Counted from the stretch's first letter, positions 48,949-60,909 are shown. The stretch is 64,000 nucleotides of DNA from Achatina immaculata (GCA_009760885.1 CM019707.1:35360145-35424144); one strand, 5' to 3'. Notes: generated by a model from the sequence alone, not told the origin. Program-made: numbers and translations.

Positions 48949-49599
48949 TTAAACGTCACATAGGGCTCGCAAAGTAGTTCGCCAATTTTTCCTGTCTTCG
49001 GCGAGTCTTTCAACTTCATGAAAGGATTTTATGCCTGTTAATTTGGCCTCTCTTAATAATGTCCTCTTCAGAGTTTCACGCGGTCTGCCTCTTTTTCTTC
49101 GGCCTGTTGTGTTCCACTTGATAGCTTGTTTTGGGATTCTCTGATCATTTCTTCTCATCAAGTGACCAACATATGTCCATCTCCTTTTCCTGATCACCAA
49201 TGAGACTGGTTGTTGTTCAGTCATCTGTCTTATCTCTGCATTGTTCTTGAATTCATTCCACTTGATGCCGAGTATTTTCCTTAGGCATTTGTTTTCAAAA
49301 GAGTCTAATTTCTTTTCTGTTTCTTTAGTTGTTTTCCAGCTTTCGCATGCATAAATGAGGGTGGATATTACATTTGAATTGAATAGTCTTAAGTTGGTTT
49401 TTGTGCTTATAACTTTTGAATTCCATATGTTCTCAAGATTCTTGAAGATTGATGCTGCTTTTGCATTTCTGATCCTAACTTCCTTTCTAGTGTCACCATC
49501 CTGGTTTATGTAGCTGCCAAGGTATGCAAATTGATTGACTTCTTCAATATCTGTCCCTTCTATGTGTATTTTTCCATTTTGATTGAGAGGAATTTTCAT
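48949..49599 (-). mobile_element. LINE family B, 5'-truncated, 216-codon open tail
   Basis: Continuous frame of the post-RT region: FAYLGSYINQDGDTRKEV, TLIYACESWKTTKETEKKL, CLRKILGIKWNEF, then TYVGHLMRRNDQRIP and RLAEDRKNWRTTLRAL followed by a stop. No RT catalytic motif. The uninterrupted frame suggests a recent insertion. Confidence 0.9.
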
Positions 49600-49604
49600 T
49601 ATTC

Positions 49605-49723
49605 AGAGTATATGATCTTTCATTCAGGCCATCAGCTCAGTTGGTGATCTCCTCTCACACCATCTCGTCAGATAGAAGACTGCCCAGTATCATTTTTATC
49701 TGTCTTCCTCTGGATCTTCTCTC

Positions 49724-49730
<7 letters not shown>
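49605..49730 (-). mobile_element. LINE family C fragment
   Basis: Near-identical to 57475-57600 over CAGGCCATCAGCTCAGTTGG and TGATCTCCTCTCACACCAT; ends in C/(TC)n simple sequence. Confidence 0.7.
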
Positions 49731-49744
<14 letters not shown>

Positions 49745-49755
<11 letters not shown>

Positions 49756-52700
49756 ATCGGACGGGGCGATCACTGCCAACCTGAGCGTCACAGATAGCAG
49801 ACAGTGAACGTCCCTCAGATACTGTGGACTTGTCTAAAAACGCAGGCGGGGGCCAGCTGGCGGCAGACATGGAGTAGAAGGTGGAAATGGTATCACTGTC
49901 CCTCCATGCTCAGGGGCGTATCTGTCAGGCAGGTAAGAGACGCATTAAAACCCCCAAGCTCCAGCTGTCTTGTAGGTATGATCAAGTCCAAATGTTAGTG
50001 GAGAGACCGTACACAAACCTACAGAAGGCAATGGGAAACCACTGTCGTAACTCTCAGGAGTAGTCATGCAGATCTACAAAAGAAAAAAAAATTGAAGTTA
50101 ACATTAATCGGCGTTCAAATAGAGCAACCTTGCCAGTTTGGCATTTAATGATCCACAGGTGATGCCATCAAGCTACTGTTGGCAAAACAAATTCAAACTT
50201 GTAACCTGGAACGTGAGAACATTATATCAGATTCAACGACTAGAAAATGTAACAGCATAGATGGAAAGCATAGAAAGCAACATCCTAAAAAAGAGTGAAG
50301 TGAGATGGACAGATGTCAGGACAGCACACTATCATATATTCAAGAGGAGATAAACACGAAAGAGGCGTAGAGATAATCTTTGATGGGGAAGCGGAAAAAA
50401 CAATTAAAGGATTCTGTGATATTAAGATGGAAAGCTATTAGTTCAGATGAAGGAAAGATCTATAAATGTAAACATTGTAAAGCATATACTCCATCAGGAG
50501 ACAGTTCTGAAGAAGATTTTCAAATATTTTATAATGACTTAGAATAAGCTGTGAGCCACACCAAATCACATGAAGTTAATACTGTGATTTGAATGCCAAA
50601 GTTATAACATGAAAAAATAAAAGACTTAGTAGGGGACTTTGGTCTAGGAATGAGAAATGAATGAGGAGATAAATTATTAGAATGGGCTTCTTCTTCTTCT
50701 TTCGCTTCTACCACCAAAACCGCACTGTGATCCTACTGAATTTATGCCTGTGGTCTTCGTCAGGTCCCGTGGTCCCCTGTGTGGTCCCCAAAAAGACCAC
50801 ACGAGGTCCACGAAGGGACCACAAGGGGTTCAGAGTATCACAGGGCTTTAGCTTGTATTCTTGGTGGGTCTCGGAAGCGGGATTGCGTGACACCATGGTT
50901 TTCATTGCACCAGTTTAGTCTAGGGTTGGACTTTCTCACCGGAAGACCTCGACGTGTTTAGGATATCAGTGCATCCCCGCTGGGTGAGAGGCGGTAGCCC
51001 ACCCAGGCCAGAGTTGGACTTTCTCACCGGAAAACCTCGACGTGTTTTGAGATACCCGTGTATCACTGCCGGGTGAGAGGTGGTTGCCCATCCAGTCCAG
51101 AGTTGGACTTTCTCACCGGAAAACCTCAGCGTGATTAGGATACGCAAACATCCCCGCCGGGTGAGAGGTGGTTGCCTACCTAGACTTCCCTGGTCCAGTG
51201 TCTCCGACTTCAGCATTTTGCGGTCGTGGCCGCTACCCTTCCTAGTTGTGACCACTAGTGACTTCTACCCCTGGGTTGAGCTGGTTTAGGCATTATCCCA
51301 GTATGGGCGTGTTTGGGACGAGACCGACCTCTAGAGCAGAGGTACTGTGACATGCATAGCCTTCAAGATTCACCCCTGGTATGAGCCGGTTTAGGCAAAA
51401 TTCACCAGTATGGGTGTATATCAGACGTTACCGACCTCTAGAGCGGAGGTGGCATGATATGTCTAGCCATCAAGTTCCACCCCTGGTGTGTGCCAGTTTA
51501 GGCATATTTCACCAGTGTAGGTGTATTTCGGACGTGGCCGGCCTCTAGAGCAGAGGTGTCGTGGTATAGCTCTCGTAGCGATACTACTGGACATACCGGT
51601 TAAACTTCACTTTCCACCACCTTTTCCCATCGGCGCCGCACAGCAACCTTTATTTCTTTTCCGCATTTCTTCCTTGACCGAGAGGAGCTTCACTCCACGC
51701 GCGGCATTTGAAGAGTCTCGCCAGCAGTGTCTTAACCTCTGGGACAAGCTGGTTCATGCATTTCACCCGATATGACTGCACTCAGGACGTGGCCGACCTC
51801 CAGACCAGAGGTGCCGTGATTTGACTGTTTGCTTCGCTTTATCCTTTCTACCACCTTTTCCGCAGTGATGCTGCGCGGCAACCTCATTTGCAAATTTCTT
51901 CATTGGCCGGGAGGAGCACCGCTCCACGCACGGCAGCTGAAAATCTCGCCAACAGCGGCAGATGAGCTACCAAACGTGCCACTCATCTACCCTAAGTATC
52001 TGGTTTTCAGGCGCCAGATATTCGCCCTCGCCCCTTCTCCTGTCAGTTTAAAAAGTTCTGCCACGGGAAGGCCAGGAGCTGGACTTGACTGCCAGAGGCT
52101 GTTTGAGGCGCGTTTGCAGTCCTTAGAACCATTAGAATGGGCAAAATGCACAACATGATTATTTAGAAAACATGATTTAAGCAACTTTCAAGAAGACTGG
52201 CTATGGTGAGCAGCCAAGACAAAAAGAAGTTTAATCAAACTGACTACATTCTCATTAATAAAAGATTCTGAAATGCCTTATTAACAACAAAAACCATGAC
52301 AGGGGGTGACTGCAATAATGATCATGATCCGTTATGTGGCAAAATAAGAGTAAAATTAAAGAAAACATACAGAAGGATAACAAACATCAAGCTAGACCTG
52401 GACCTATTTAAAAGCAATGAAAAACTAAAGGACAGGCATAGAGTTAGGGTTATGAATAGATACAATGCATTAGCAGAAATACAAAGTGCTGATGATCAGC
52501 GGGAAATGCTCAGAGACTCGTCCCATCATACAAGAAGAAAAGCAAAACCTGAGAGAGAAGAAACAGTAAAGAAAAAGTGGATGACACCAGAAATACTGCA
52601 GCTGATGGATGAAAGAAGAAATAAAAAGCACATAGAAAAATATGACGTGGTTGACAAAAAGATAAGAAGCAAATTCAAACAAACTAAAGAAGGGTGGCTA

Positions 52701-53437
52701 GATTAGCAGTGCATGCAAAATGAAGACCATATTTGAAAAGGTTCTAAAAGTGTGCGCTAACGGATCAGACTGGCAGAAAAACATAATACAACACAGGTTT
52801 CTTGAAGTCACACGTGGGCAAAATGATAATGTGAAGGAAAACACTATAGAAAGATGAATGGACTACATTGATGAATTGTAAGATGGAGCAAGACCTGACA
52901 TATTGTCAAATTTAAACAACTCTGATGGACCAGCAATACTTGAAGAGGAACTCTTAGGTGCCACTAAACACATGAAGAGATGGAAAGCAACAGGACCTGA
53001 CAAGATATCTGTATACGAATTAAAAGCCTTTGATTAACTTGGTGTAAAAGTGAGAGCAGAATTGTTGAATGACATGTATAACACTGGATAAATAACTATT
53101 AATATAAGTAACTATTCATTTAATCCACTTTCATAGCTTTGCAAAGAAGCCATGAGTCTAAGAGTGTGAAGGCTTCAGAACAATAAGCTTTCCAAGTCAT
53201 ATCACAAAACTACAACTGAGAATTAATATGAGAAGAGCTAGACACAAAATAAAGATAGAAATAGGAGATGAGCAATTTGGATGTGTAAAAGGGGTTTCAT
53301 TGACTTTCCAAAGCATTTGATAAAAGTAAAATATTTTGAAATCATGAAAATTTAGAGGATAAAATATTGATGGCAAAAATCTGAGAATAATAAAAAAAAA
53401 AAAACAGGTAATATGGAATCAAGGAGCAGCCATCAGG
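49745..53437 (+). mobile_element. LINE, decayed: 5' UTR, endonuclease, RT
   Basis: 5' UTR with AGAAGGCAATGGGAAACCAC, then endonuclease opening KLVTWNVRTLYQ (about 50196) and MRNE.GDKLLEWA (about 50650), split by retroposon copy 3, then NQTDYILI (about 52235), a conserved 136-codon stretch at 52296-52706, and RT connector MKRWKATGPDKIS (about 52980). Many stops; RT continues at 54626. Confidence 0.82.
50688..52130 (-). mobile_element. GAA-tailed retroposon copy 3, inserted in a second LINE
   Basis: About 1.44 kb between duplications ATTAGAATGGG(C) (50676-50687, 52131-52142). It splits a LINE endonuclease sequence reading ...GDKLLEWA|KCTT. The 5' end (minus sense) GGTTCTAAGGAC is the same as copy 2, suggesting both are full-length or share a truncation point. 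Confidence 0.92.
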
Positions 53438-54625
53438 GTTAAAAAAACATGACAGGCAAATATCAACCAATGAAGCTAGGAATGGCAGATATCAACCAAT
53501 GAAGCTAGGAATGGCAAATATCAACCAATGAAGCTAGGAATGGCAAATATCAACCAATGAAGCTAGGAATGGCAAATATCAACCAATGAAGTTAGGAATG
53601 GCAAATATCAACCAATGAAGCTAGGAATGGCAAATATCAACCAATGAAGCTAGGAATGGCAAATATCAACCAATGAAGCTAGGAATAGCAAATATCAGCC
53701 AATAAAGCTAGGAATGGCAAATATCAACCAGTGAAGCTAGGAATGACAAATGTCAACTAATAAAGCAAGGAGTGGCAAATATCACCCAGTGAAGCTAGGA
53801 ATGGCAAATATCAACCAATGAAGCTCATTCATTCATTCATTTGCATGTCTCTTGCGGAACTTTGCCTCCCAAACAGCACTCCTGTAGGCTTCTCGATTGT
53901 GAGCAAGATGGCCTGCTGCTGCTGTGTCCATTTGCAGATCGTCAATGATGTCTTGCAGCCATCTTTGTTTTGGTCTTCCTCTCTTTCTTTTTCCCATTAT
54001 GTATCCTTCCAATACAGTCTTCTCTAAATTATCATGACGTTTAATGTGTCCAAAATATTTCAGTTTTCTCTCTTTAATCCTATTTACTAGCCAGCCTTCT
54101 TCAATATTAAGCTCTTGTAGTATAGATATATTTGTTCTTTTTTGTGTCCACGATATTTGGAGAACTCTTCTGTAGCATTTACATTCAAAGGCATTTATGT
54201 GTTTCTCAGCTGTTTTGTTAAGTGTCCAGGTCTCACAGGCATATGTTGTGATGGGAAAGATGCATGCCCTTAAAAATCTTATTCTTGTAGTTCCGTCTGC
54301 TCCTCTTCACAGATTATTTATTTGTTTTACTTTCTGAAGAGCAATAGATGTCCTCCTTTTAATTTCCCTCATTGTATCTCCATTATTAGTTAATAGTGAT
54401 CCAAGATATTCAAAACTCTCCACTTCTTCCAATTTTTCCTCAACCAATGAAGCTAGGAATGGCAAATATCAACCAATGAAGCTCGGAATGGCAAATAACT
54501 AATAAAGCTAGGAATGGCAAATACCAACCAATGAAGCTAGGAATGGCAAATATCATCTAATAAAGCTAGGAATAGCAAATATCAACTAATAAAGCTAAGA
54601 ATGGCAAATATCAACCAATAAAACA
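53438..54625. repeat. 29-bp minisatellite grown inside LINE reverse transcriptase
   Basis: Unit contains AATATCAACCAATGAAGCTA and GGAATGGCA, about 14 copies at 53438-53825 and 6 more at 54441-54625, divided by a family-A LINE. It lies just before the RVRQGCVLS motif of the older LINE. Confidence 0.93.
53826..54440 (-). mobile_element. 5'-truncated LINE family A inside the 29-bp array
   Basis: Target duplication CAACCAATGAAGCT (53812-53825, 54441-54454), (AATG)n at the left, same C-terminal sequence as 44324-46959. Confidence 0.92.
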
Positions 54626-54735
54626 AAGAGTTAGGCAAGGTTGTGTCCTCTCAATAGATTTGTTCTCACTGTACAGTGAAAATATCATGAAGGAAATAAA
54701 AAATAAACCAGGAATTTGAGTTGGAGGCTACAATG
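54626..54735 (+). mobile_element. Continuation of LINE RT domain
   Basis: Reads RVRQGCVLSIDLFSLYSENIM... The YADD motif region that should follow is not recognisable; 54736-55640 holds no identified feature. Confidence 0.75.
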
Positions 54736-55649
54736 TTTATAATCTGCAATGTTTGGGAAGAACTTATGAAAGACCAAGATATGTGGAGAGTGACTCTACT
54801 CAAGGGTGCAGCGTCATTTGAGGTGGAAATGAAGACCAACCTTGAAATCAGAAGATGCAAGCACAAGAAAACTGGATCTTACAACACAAACATTGCTTTC
54901 TGTTACTATGGCTGACTGTGCCAGTCCAGCATTGATAGGATCAGCCGTGAGACGAGTTGCTCAGCTGAGATGATGCATGCTGGAACCCACAACAGCTGAT
55001 ACCTGCCTACTTCAAAACTGCCTCTTTAGATGAAATGTGCCACACAAGAACAGCAAGTGAGAAACTCCAGAGGGAGGTGTCCAACTTGATGTGTGATTGC
55101 TGCTAGCAGTTAAGATGGTAAAAAGCTGATACAGGCAAAAAAGGTAGTCAAGGTTTTTTGCTGGTTGGTTGTATTGTCTGCAAAGTGATACCAGAGACAT
55201 AATCAGCGGTAGAACTGTTTAATGCCCGAGAGCAGATAGTATAAGTCATACAGGAGACAAACTGGACTGAATGTTTGGTCTTTACTGAGGACTGGTCTCT
55301 TATCATTAGGAGAATGACAAGTATTTTTGGTTGTTTACATTTTTTGTTACATTCAGGACGGTAATATATTATTTTAATTTTTTTACAGTGAAACATGGAT
55401 ACATTTATTATAGGAGGGAAATGTGAAAGTGAAGAACAAAGTGAAACTGACAATACTGTTGATTCTCAGAAACTTGAAAGTACAAGAGCTTCTATCCCAG
55501 CATGACTTGATAACTTGAGTAATATACTTGAGTAATATTGTACCACATACAAGTAATGTTCAGAACTCAAAGAATTATGAAAATGGATAATTCACAGCAT
55601 TCAAGACAGTTCTGCTACATGCCGCAGCATCCATCCAAAAGTATGTTTG

Positions 55650-57010
55650 CTAATAGTTCCCATCATGTATTGTTTTTTTTTATGATGCATTTTCTGCCAC
55701 ACAATTCGGATTTTCTGCCAGCACCCTTCATTTGTCCTAGCTTCAGCAGTCTCTTCACAGCTACATTGATCTTCTATTCCCGCAGTCTTTCCAATATGGC
55801 TTTAACAATGTCACCCTTGTTCATTCTCAGCCTGTCCAGCAATCCTATCCTGCAACTTCATTGCCATGTTCTCCCACATGCCCTGGACAGTAAGGCCACG
55901 TTAGGCTTGTCGCAGTTGACTGGCTTAACAGGTGAATCCATTCTTCTCAGTCTTACGAAACATACTCTGTGAATCGGTCACAATGACATCATTAATCACA
56001 TAATAGGCAACCAGCCATTCCATAGCTGGGGACACAGATTCTTTTTCCACTGGCACGCTTGATTTGCTGACTTCAAAGGCTCCCGAACCCTGTGCCGCTA
56101 CTCTTCCGTTTCGGTGGACAACAAAACCCCAACCACTTCTGTTGTTCCGAGTCACTGAGCCATCTGTAGATATTACAGTGTCGGAAGACCCACGGTGATG
56201 CTGGATGAGATACTGAGCCCAAAGTTCAACTGCTCTCTGTGCCCAGTCTCTACATTCACGGGTCTTCTGTGTTTGTTGGCTGAGGCTGGTCCTGTACTCC
56301 TAACCAATCACCGCCTTTGGGCACCTCATTTAGAACGCAAAGTAACTTTATTGTTTCCTCAGCCTCACCTATCCAGTATCTGTCTTGTTTGATGTGTCTG
56401 CCTTTTATCAACCCCAGCTCCTTATGAAGAGGATGGTCCTTCATGCCTACAACCCTGATGTATGTCTTTACCTGAGCATACCTGTGTTTAGACCTCATTA
56501 TTCAGCATATCAAGCAGAAAGTGCATGGCCGCCACCGGAGTATTCCTGGTGCAGTCCAAGACTGTTCTAAGTGCTTCGTTCTGTACACGCTCTAGACTCT
56601 ATCAGCCGTAGTACGGTGAGTGGATATATGGGGGGGGGGGGGATCTTATCACCTGTGTATATGTTCGGAGTGCAATGATGATGACCCACACCATAAGCCA
56701 TAAACGTTCTAGTCTGTTCATCTGTGCTTTGGGCAGGGGTTAGTAGGTCAAGACTATTGTGACATCACCAGCCCACGCATCAGCAAGAAGAGAGTTCGCT
56801 GTGGAAAGTTTGCTGCAGCCATTAACCTAACCGCTCCCAACACTCTCCTGGCCTTATGTAATGTATTGTTCACACGTCAGATGTGATCCCTAGATACCTC
56901 ACTCTCTTAATATCTTGGCCCCTACACTTCACAATCGGAAGTTCAGATCCTACAATTCTGTTATTTAATGAGCACCACAGGATGTTGGCTTTTTTTCCAG
57001 GTTTATCACA
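55650..57010 (-). mobile_element. I-type LINE remnant with RNase H domain
   Basis: Minus frames contain an RT-thumb-like stretch CRGQDIKRVRYLGIT (about 56900), an RNase H segment NNRSGWGFVVHRNGRV and VIVTDSQSMFRK (55925-56155), and the downstream tail MDKGD-like/VKAILERL (55790). Stops and frameshifts throughout. A G(12) run at 56630. Confidence 0.75.
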
Positions 57011-57029
57011 GCATTGTTATCCTCACATA

Positions 57030-57252
57030 CATTAGGATACATAAGGATACATAATGGGAAAAAGAAAAAGAGGAAGACCAAGACGAAGAAAAAGAGGAAG
57101 ACCAAGACGAAGATGGCTGCAAGACATCGTTGACGATCTGGAAATGGATGCAACAGCAGCAGGCCACCTTGCTCACAACTGAGAGGCCTACAAGAGTGCT
57201 GTTTGGGAGGCAAAGTTCCGCAAGGGACATGCAAATGAATGAATGAATGAAT
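57030..57252 (+). mobile_element. 5'-truncated LINE family A, very short
   Basis: Only the last about 200 bp, ending GCAAATGAATGAATGAATGA, flanked by TGTTATCCT on both sides (57018-57026, 57252-57261). Contains an internal 28-bp duplication of GAAAAAGAGGAAGACCAAGA. Confidence 0.85.
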
Positions 57253-57388
57253 GTTATCCTTACACCGGCCTGTTATCTGATCCACTCTGTACCCTTGTGG
57301 CTAAATCCTCTCTATATCTCCCATGCTTATATGCTTCAAAATCTCTTAAAATGTCAATGAAATTATTTACACAGAAGATAAACCAGAC

Positions 57389-57430
57389 CACCACCACCAC
57401 CACCACCACCACCACCACCACCACCATCAT
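57389..57430. repeat. (CAC)n microsatellite
   Basis: About 13 CAC/ATC triplets; adjoins the 3' end of the family-C LINE and may be its tail. Confidence 0.9.
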
Positions 57431-57890
57431 CATCATTAGGTGCCGTGCCGACTGGCGTTGGCTATTATGCTTCTCCAGAGTATCCGATCCTTCATGCAGG
57501 CCATCAGCTCAGTTGGTGATCTCCTCTCACACCATTTCGTCAGACTGTCCAGTATCATTTCTCTTGGTCTTCCTCTTGAACTTCCTTCTATTTTTCCTGT
57601 TGTTATACTAGTTTCAATGCCCCCTCTTCTCATTGCATGTTCTATGAAAGTACATTGTCTCTCTCTTATATTTTTGGCAAGGTTTTTTTTTTTTTGTCTC
57701 TCCAGCTCTTCTCATACATTCTTCATTAGTTATTTTTGCTGTCCAGGGGATTCGCAACATTCTTCTAATAAACCACATTTCTGGTGCTTCCAATGATTTT
57801 TGTGCAGACTTGCCTATTGTCCATGATTCACTTCCATGTAACACGATAGGTTCAATATAGCATTTTAGGACTCTTTTCTAACATTCATTG
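57431..57890 (-). mobile_element. LINE family C, 3' part
   Basis: MLHGSESWTIGKSAQKSLEA, FIRRMLRIPWTAKITNEE, then after a frame change RGRPREMILDSLTKWCER and ILWRSIIANASRHGT. Typical post-RT region of a non-LTR element; 5'-truncated. Confidence 0.85.
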
Positions 57891-58395
57891 ATAAGCATGT
57901 GTTAGCTAATATGTTTCTCATTCTCTGAAATACAGTCTAAACCAGACCGCTTCAGCTAAATGACAGACAGAAAGTAAATCTCTTTTCTTTTATCTGGATA
58001 GACAACTGAGTTAGTATAATATATTTGAATGTTTAACCACTTTTTCCAAGCTATATAAAATGATGCATTCAAAAGAACAATGTACTGTGGATGTTTTGTG
58101 CAGATAGAGTTTACTGTTTCTCAACACGAAGTGAAAACAGACAAGTTCAGCAACTGAGCACAAAAGTTCTCCCTCCACATTTCTCAGATTATCTTCCTTT
58201 AAGACATCATTTTCTCAGGTGGTTCATTTTCACGACCATCTTGTATGTTATAGGATAATAAACTGTAACTCGATGCGTATAAATTACAATACAATGAAAC
58301 TGATTAAAGTTAGGGAATATTCCACACTGTAAGACAATGTGTGTGTGGAGAAACTGAAGACGAAGATAGTACTTAGTCAACAATATAGGTCCTGT
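57891..58395. other. Intergenic, upstream of DLG
   Basis: AT-rich unique sequence; nothing recognised. Confidence 0.6.
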
Positions 58396-58676
58396 GTCAC
58401 GTGATCAATTGTTTAGCTGCCGCCATATTTGTCCTCCTAAACCTGAGGCAGTCACTTCCTGAAGTGTAATAGAGAAGAGGTGAGCTCGATTTCTCTTCTG
58501 TTAACCAAATAATTGACAGGCTTTTCTGACGGTCGAATTGAACAGATTTCAAGCAGAAGTGACGTGGTTAAGCTGGATGATACATATATTGCTGTAGATA
58601 TAAACATATTTGAGACTCACGTTTCGGCCGTAAGTGGGTCAACCACCGACTGATTCTCAACTCTGGCATTGTCAAC
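58396..58676 (+). promoter_or_regulatory. Likely DLG promoter / 5' UTR
   Basis: Unique sequence just upstream of the DLG start. It contains a TCACGTGA E-box (58397-58404, USF/TFEB type) and GCCGCCATATTT (58419-58430), a match to the YY1 core. No TATA box stands out. Motif-level inference only; the transcription start was not located. Confidence 0.4.
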
Positions 58677-58695
58677 ATGCCGGTAAGAAAAGAAG
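58677..58695 (+). CDS. DLG1: DLG (discs large) exon 1, start codon
   Basis: ATG in a good context (AAC at -3 to -1), reading MPVRKE and breaking as GAAG|GTAAGT in phase 1. MPVRK is the start of the L27-containing isoform of DLG1/SAP97-type MAGUK scaffolds. The assignment rests on the perfect phase fit with the exon at 63380. Intron 1 is 4.7 kb and carries four tandem arrays. The product is a membrane-associated scaffold at septate/adherens junctions and synapses. The gene continues beyond position 64000. Confidence 0.88.
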
Positions 58696-58859
58696 GTAAG
58701 TCTCGTTTTATCTGTGTAAAAGTACTCTATACATTAGTCAGACGTTGTTTATATCATTGGCAGTTGATTCCATTGCATCCCTCAGAATATTTGCTATGCA
58801 TATTGTATTTAAAAGTTTAATAGTGTACAAGGTGTAATACAGATGTCGCCTGCGAAATC

Positions 58860-59021
58860 TATCGACAGTAACGGGGACAGAATTGGGAAATGATCGAGAA
58901 CTGTTAACAGTAACTGAGACAGAACGGGGAAATGGCCGAGAACTGTTAACAGTAACTGGGATAGAACGAGGAAATGGCCAGGATCTGTTTACAATAACGG
59001 GGATAGAACGGGGAAGCGACA
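58860..59021. repeat. 42-bp minisatellite (part 1)
   Basis: Unit contains ACTGGGATAGAACGGGGAAA and TGGCCGAGAACTGTTAACAG; resumes at 59479-59890 in more diverged form after the fold-back SINE. DLG intron 1. Confidence 0.9.
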
Positions 59022-59037
59022 GTTCTGCTAAAAGTAA

Positions 59038-59462
59038 AGTAAGAGAACAAATTTTGTATGATTAGACCTCGAAAAAATCGTAGACAAAGCACTTTAGTGA
59101 GACGTGAGAGAAAGAAAAATCACAAGAGAATTACCTGGGATTCGAACACGGACTCCGGTAGGACGAGCAGCCGTCTAGCCACGAGAGAGCAGCTTACTAT
59201 CGACTTAGCCAACTAGCACCCCAAAAAAATCAGTCGATAGTAAGTCGATAGTAAGCTGCTCTCTCGTGGCTAGACGGCTGCTCGTCCTACCGGAGTCCGT
59301 GTTCGAATCCCAGGTAATTCTCTTGTGATTTTTCTTTCTCTCACGTCTCACTAAAGTGCTTTGTCTACGATTTTTTCGAGGTCTAATCATACAAAATTTG
59401 TTCTCTTACTTTACTATACCAAAGCCTCGTAGTTTCCTATTTATAAAAAATTATAAAAAATT
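59038..59462. mobile_element. Fold-back SINE: 175-bp perfect inverted repeat
   Basis: Arms 59033-59207 and 59241-59415 are exact reverse complements around a 33-base loop. Each arm is a tRNA-derived SINE (right arm plus sense: A box TGGCTAGACGGC, B box GTTCGAATCCC). Only the right arm continues into the 3' tail TTTCCTATTTATAAAAAATT. The 16-bp target duplication GTTCTGCTAAAAGTAA (59022-59037, 59463-59478) shows a single insertion event. Confidence 0.94.
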
Positions 59463-59478
59463 GTTCTGCTAAAAGTAA

Positions 59479-59890
59479 CTGGGATAGAATAGGGAAATGG
59501 TCGAGATCTGTTGACAGTAATTGGGACAGAAGAGGAGAATGACAGAGATATGTTAACAGTAACTAGGACAGAATGAGGAAATAGTCAAGATGTGTTGATG
59601 TAATTGGAGACAGAATGGGGAAGTAGTTGAGATTTGTTAACAGTAACTGGGGACAGAATAAGGACATGGTCAGGATCTGTTAACTGGGGACAAAATAGAA
59701 ATGGTCAAGATCTGAGGACTGACTAAGGAAATGGCAGGTATCCTGGGACAGATCAGGATATGGGGACAAGCTGGGAAATGGTCAAGATCTGGAGTCAGAA
59801 TGGGGAAGTGGTTAAGACTGATTAACAGTAATGGAAGACACAATGTGGAAATGGTTAAAATCTGTTGATAGTAGCTTGAGGGCAAAACCA
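59479..59890. repeat. 42-bp minisatellite (part 2, diverged)
   Basis: Continuation of the array at 58860, with units containing GGAAATGGTCAAGATCTG at irregular spacing. Confidence 0.8.
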
Positions 59891-60909
59891 GGAAATGATC
59901 ATGTTGTTGCCGAATTTTGTTTACACTAAAAAAAAAAATCTGAAAGTTGTAAAATATGCTCAGAGAAAGTGGTTAAACTTTCAGATATATTATTCTGACT
60001 CGGTTATCTGTCAGTCTGTCATTTAGCAGAAGCAGTCCGGTTATCTTTCAGAACTTTCCGTGACAAAGATGTTGTTTTCACTGATGTGTTTGGAGAAACT
60101 AAATAAGATTTGTTTGAAACGAATGGTTTTTTTTTGGTTTGTTTGTTTTTTTTTTGTTTGCCTCAAAATTAGTTTTCTTATAAAGAGTGAAGTGTAAATA
60201 ATTTCATTGGCATTTTAAGAAATTAAATGAAACACAGACCTTCTTAACTATGTACCGTAGCAATGTTTTGTTTAGCTTTTACTTGAAGAATGAGGTCAAG
60301 AGTTTGACTTAGTTGGTGCAGCACAATGCCAGCAACCTTCTGTGAGTTGCCAAAGAAGTAATGACATTCTCAGTTCACCAGGAAAGCCCAAGAGATGTGT
60401 TATACTTTGCTGTTTGAGATGCTTATCTTAGAAGCATGTCATTATTGAGAGTCTAACTTGAATACAGATCTTTGTTTACTGATGATACTGACACCCATCT
60501 CACATTTGAAGAAGACATGCACACAACTGGAAGCAGTGTATAGAAATGAGTCATTCAGTAAAGAGAACTGAATAAACTTGGCAGGGTTATACCATGAGAT
60601 ACAGAGAAAATCTAGAGTGTGTTGAGGGCAGTGATAGCTTGATGAGAGACAACTACATTAACCCAAGATAATATACAAAGACAGCATAGTGGGACAGACA
60701 GATGCACGTAAAGCTTATTGCATCACTTAGGGCATTATCAGTCAGGTGCCACTTCTGATGTGGGGATATAGTTTAAAAAGAAGGACAGGCTATAAATCAG
60801 AGTTCAGGGGGTGGGGGGGGGGAAACACATTTATTACAGATTAATGAAATTGTACAAACAGATGGTATTGGAGAACATTACCGATACGCTGTATGTTGCA
60901 CTTGATAAA
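59891..60909. other. DLG intron 1, unique part
   Basis: T-runs at 60125-60160 and a G-run at 60806. No gene seen. Confidence 0.65.

Noticed and set aside
54666..55453. Small ORFs between LINE remnants as host genes
   Set aside because: Short, overlapping on both strands, without homology or splice evidence.
59219..59300. A tRNA gene in the fold-back element
   Set aside because: A and B boxes are present but the cloverleaf is degenerate, the element is duplicated as an inverted repeat and has a SINE tail.
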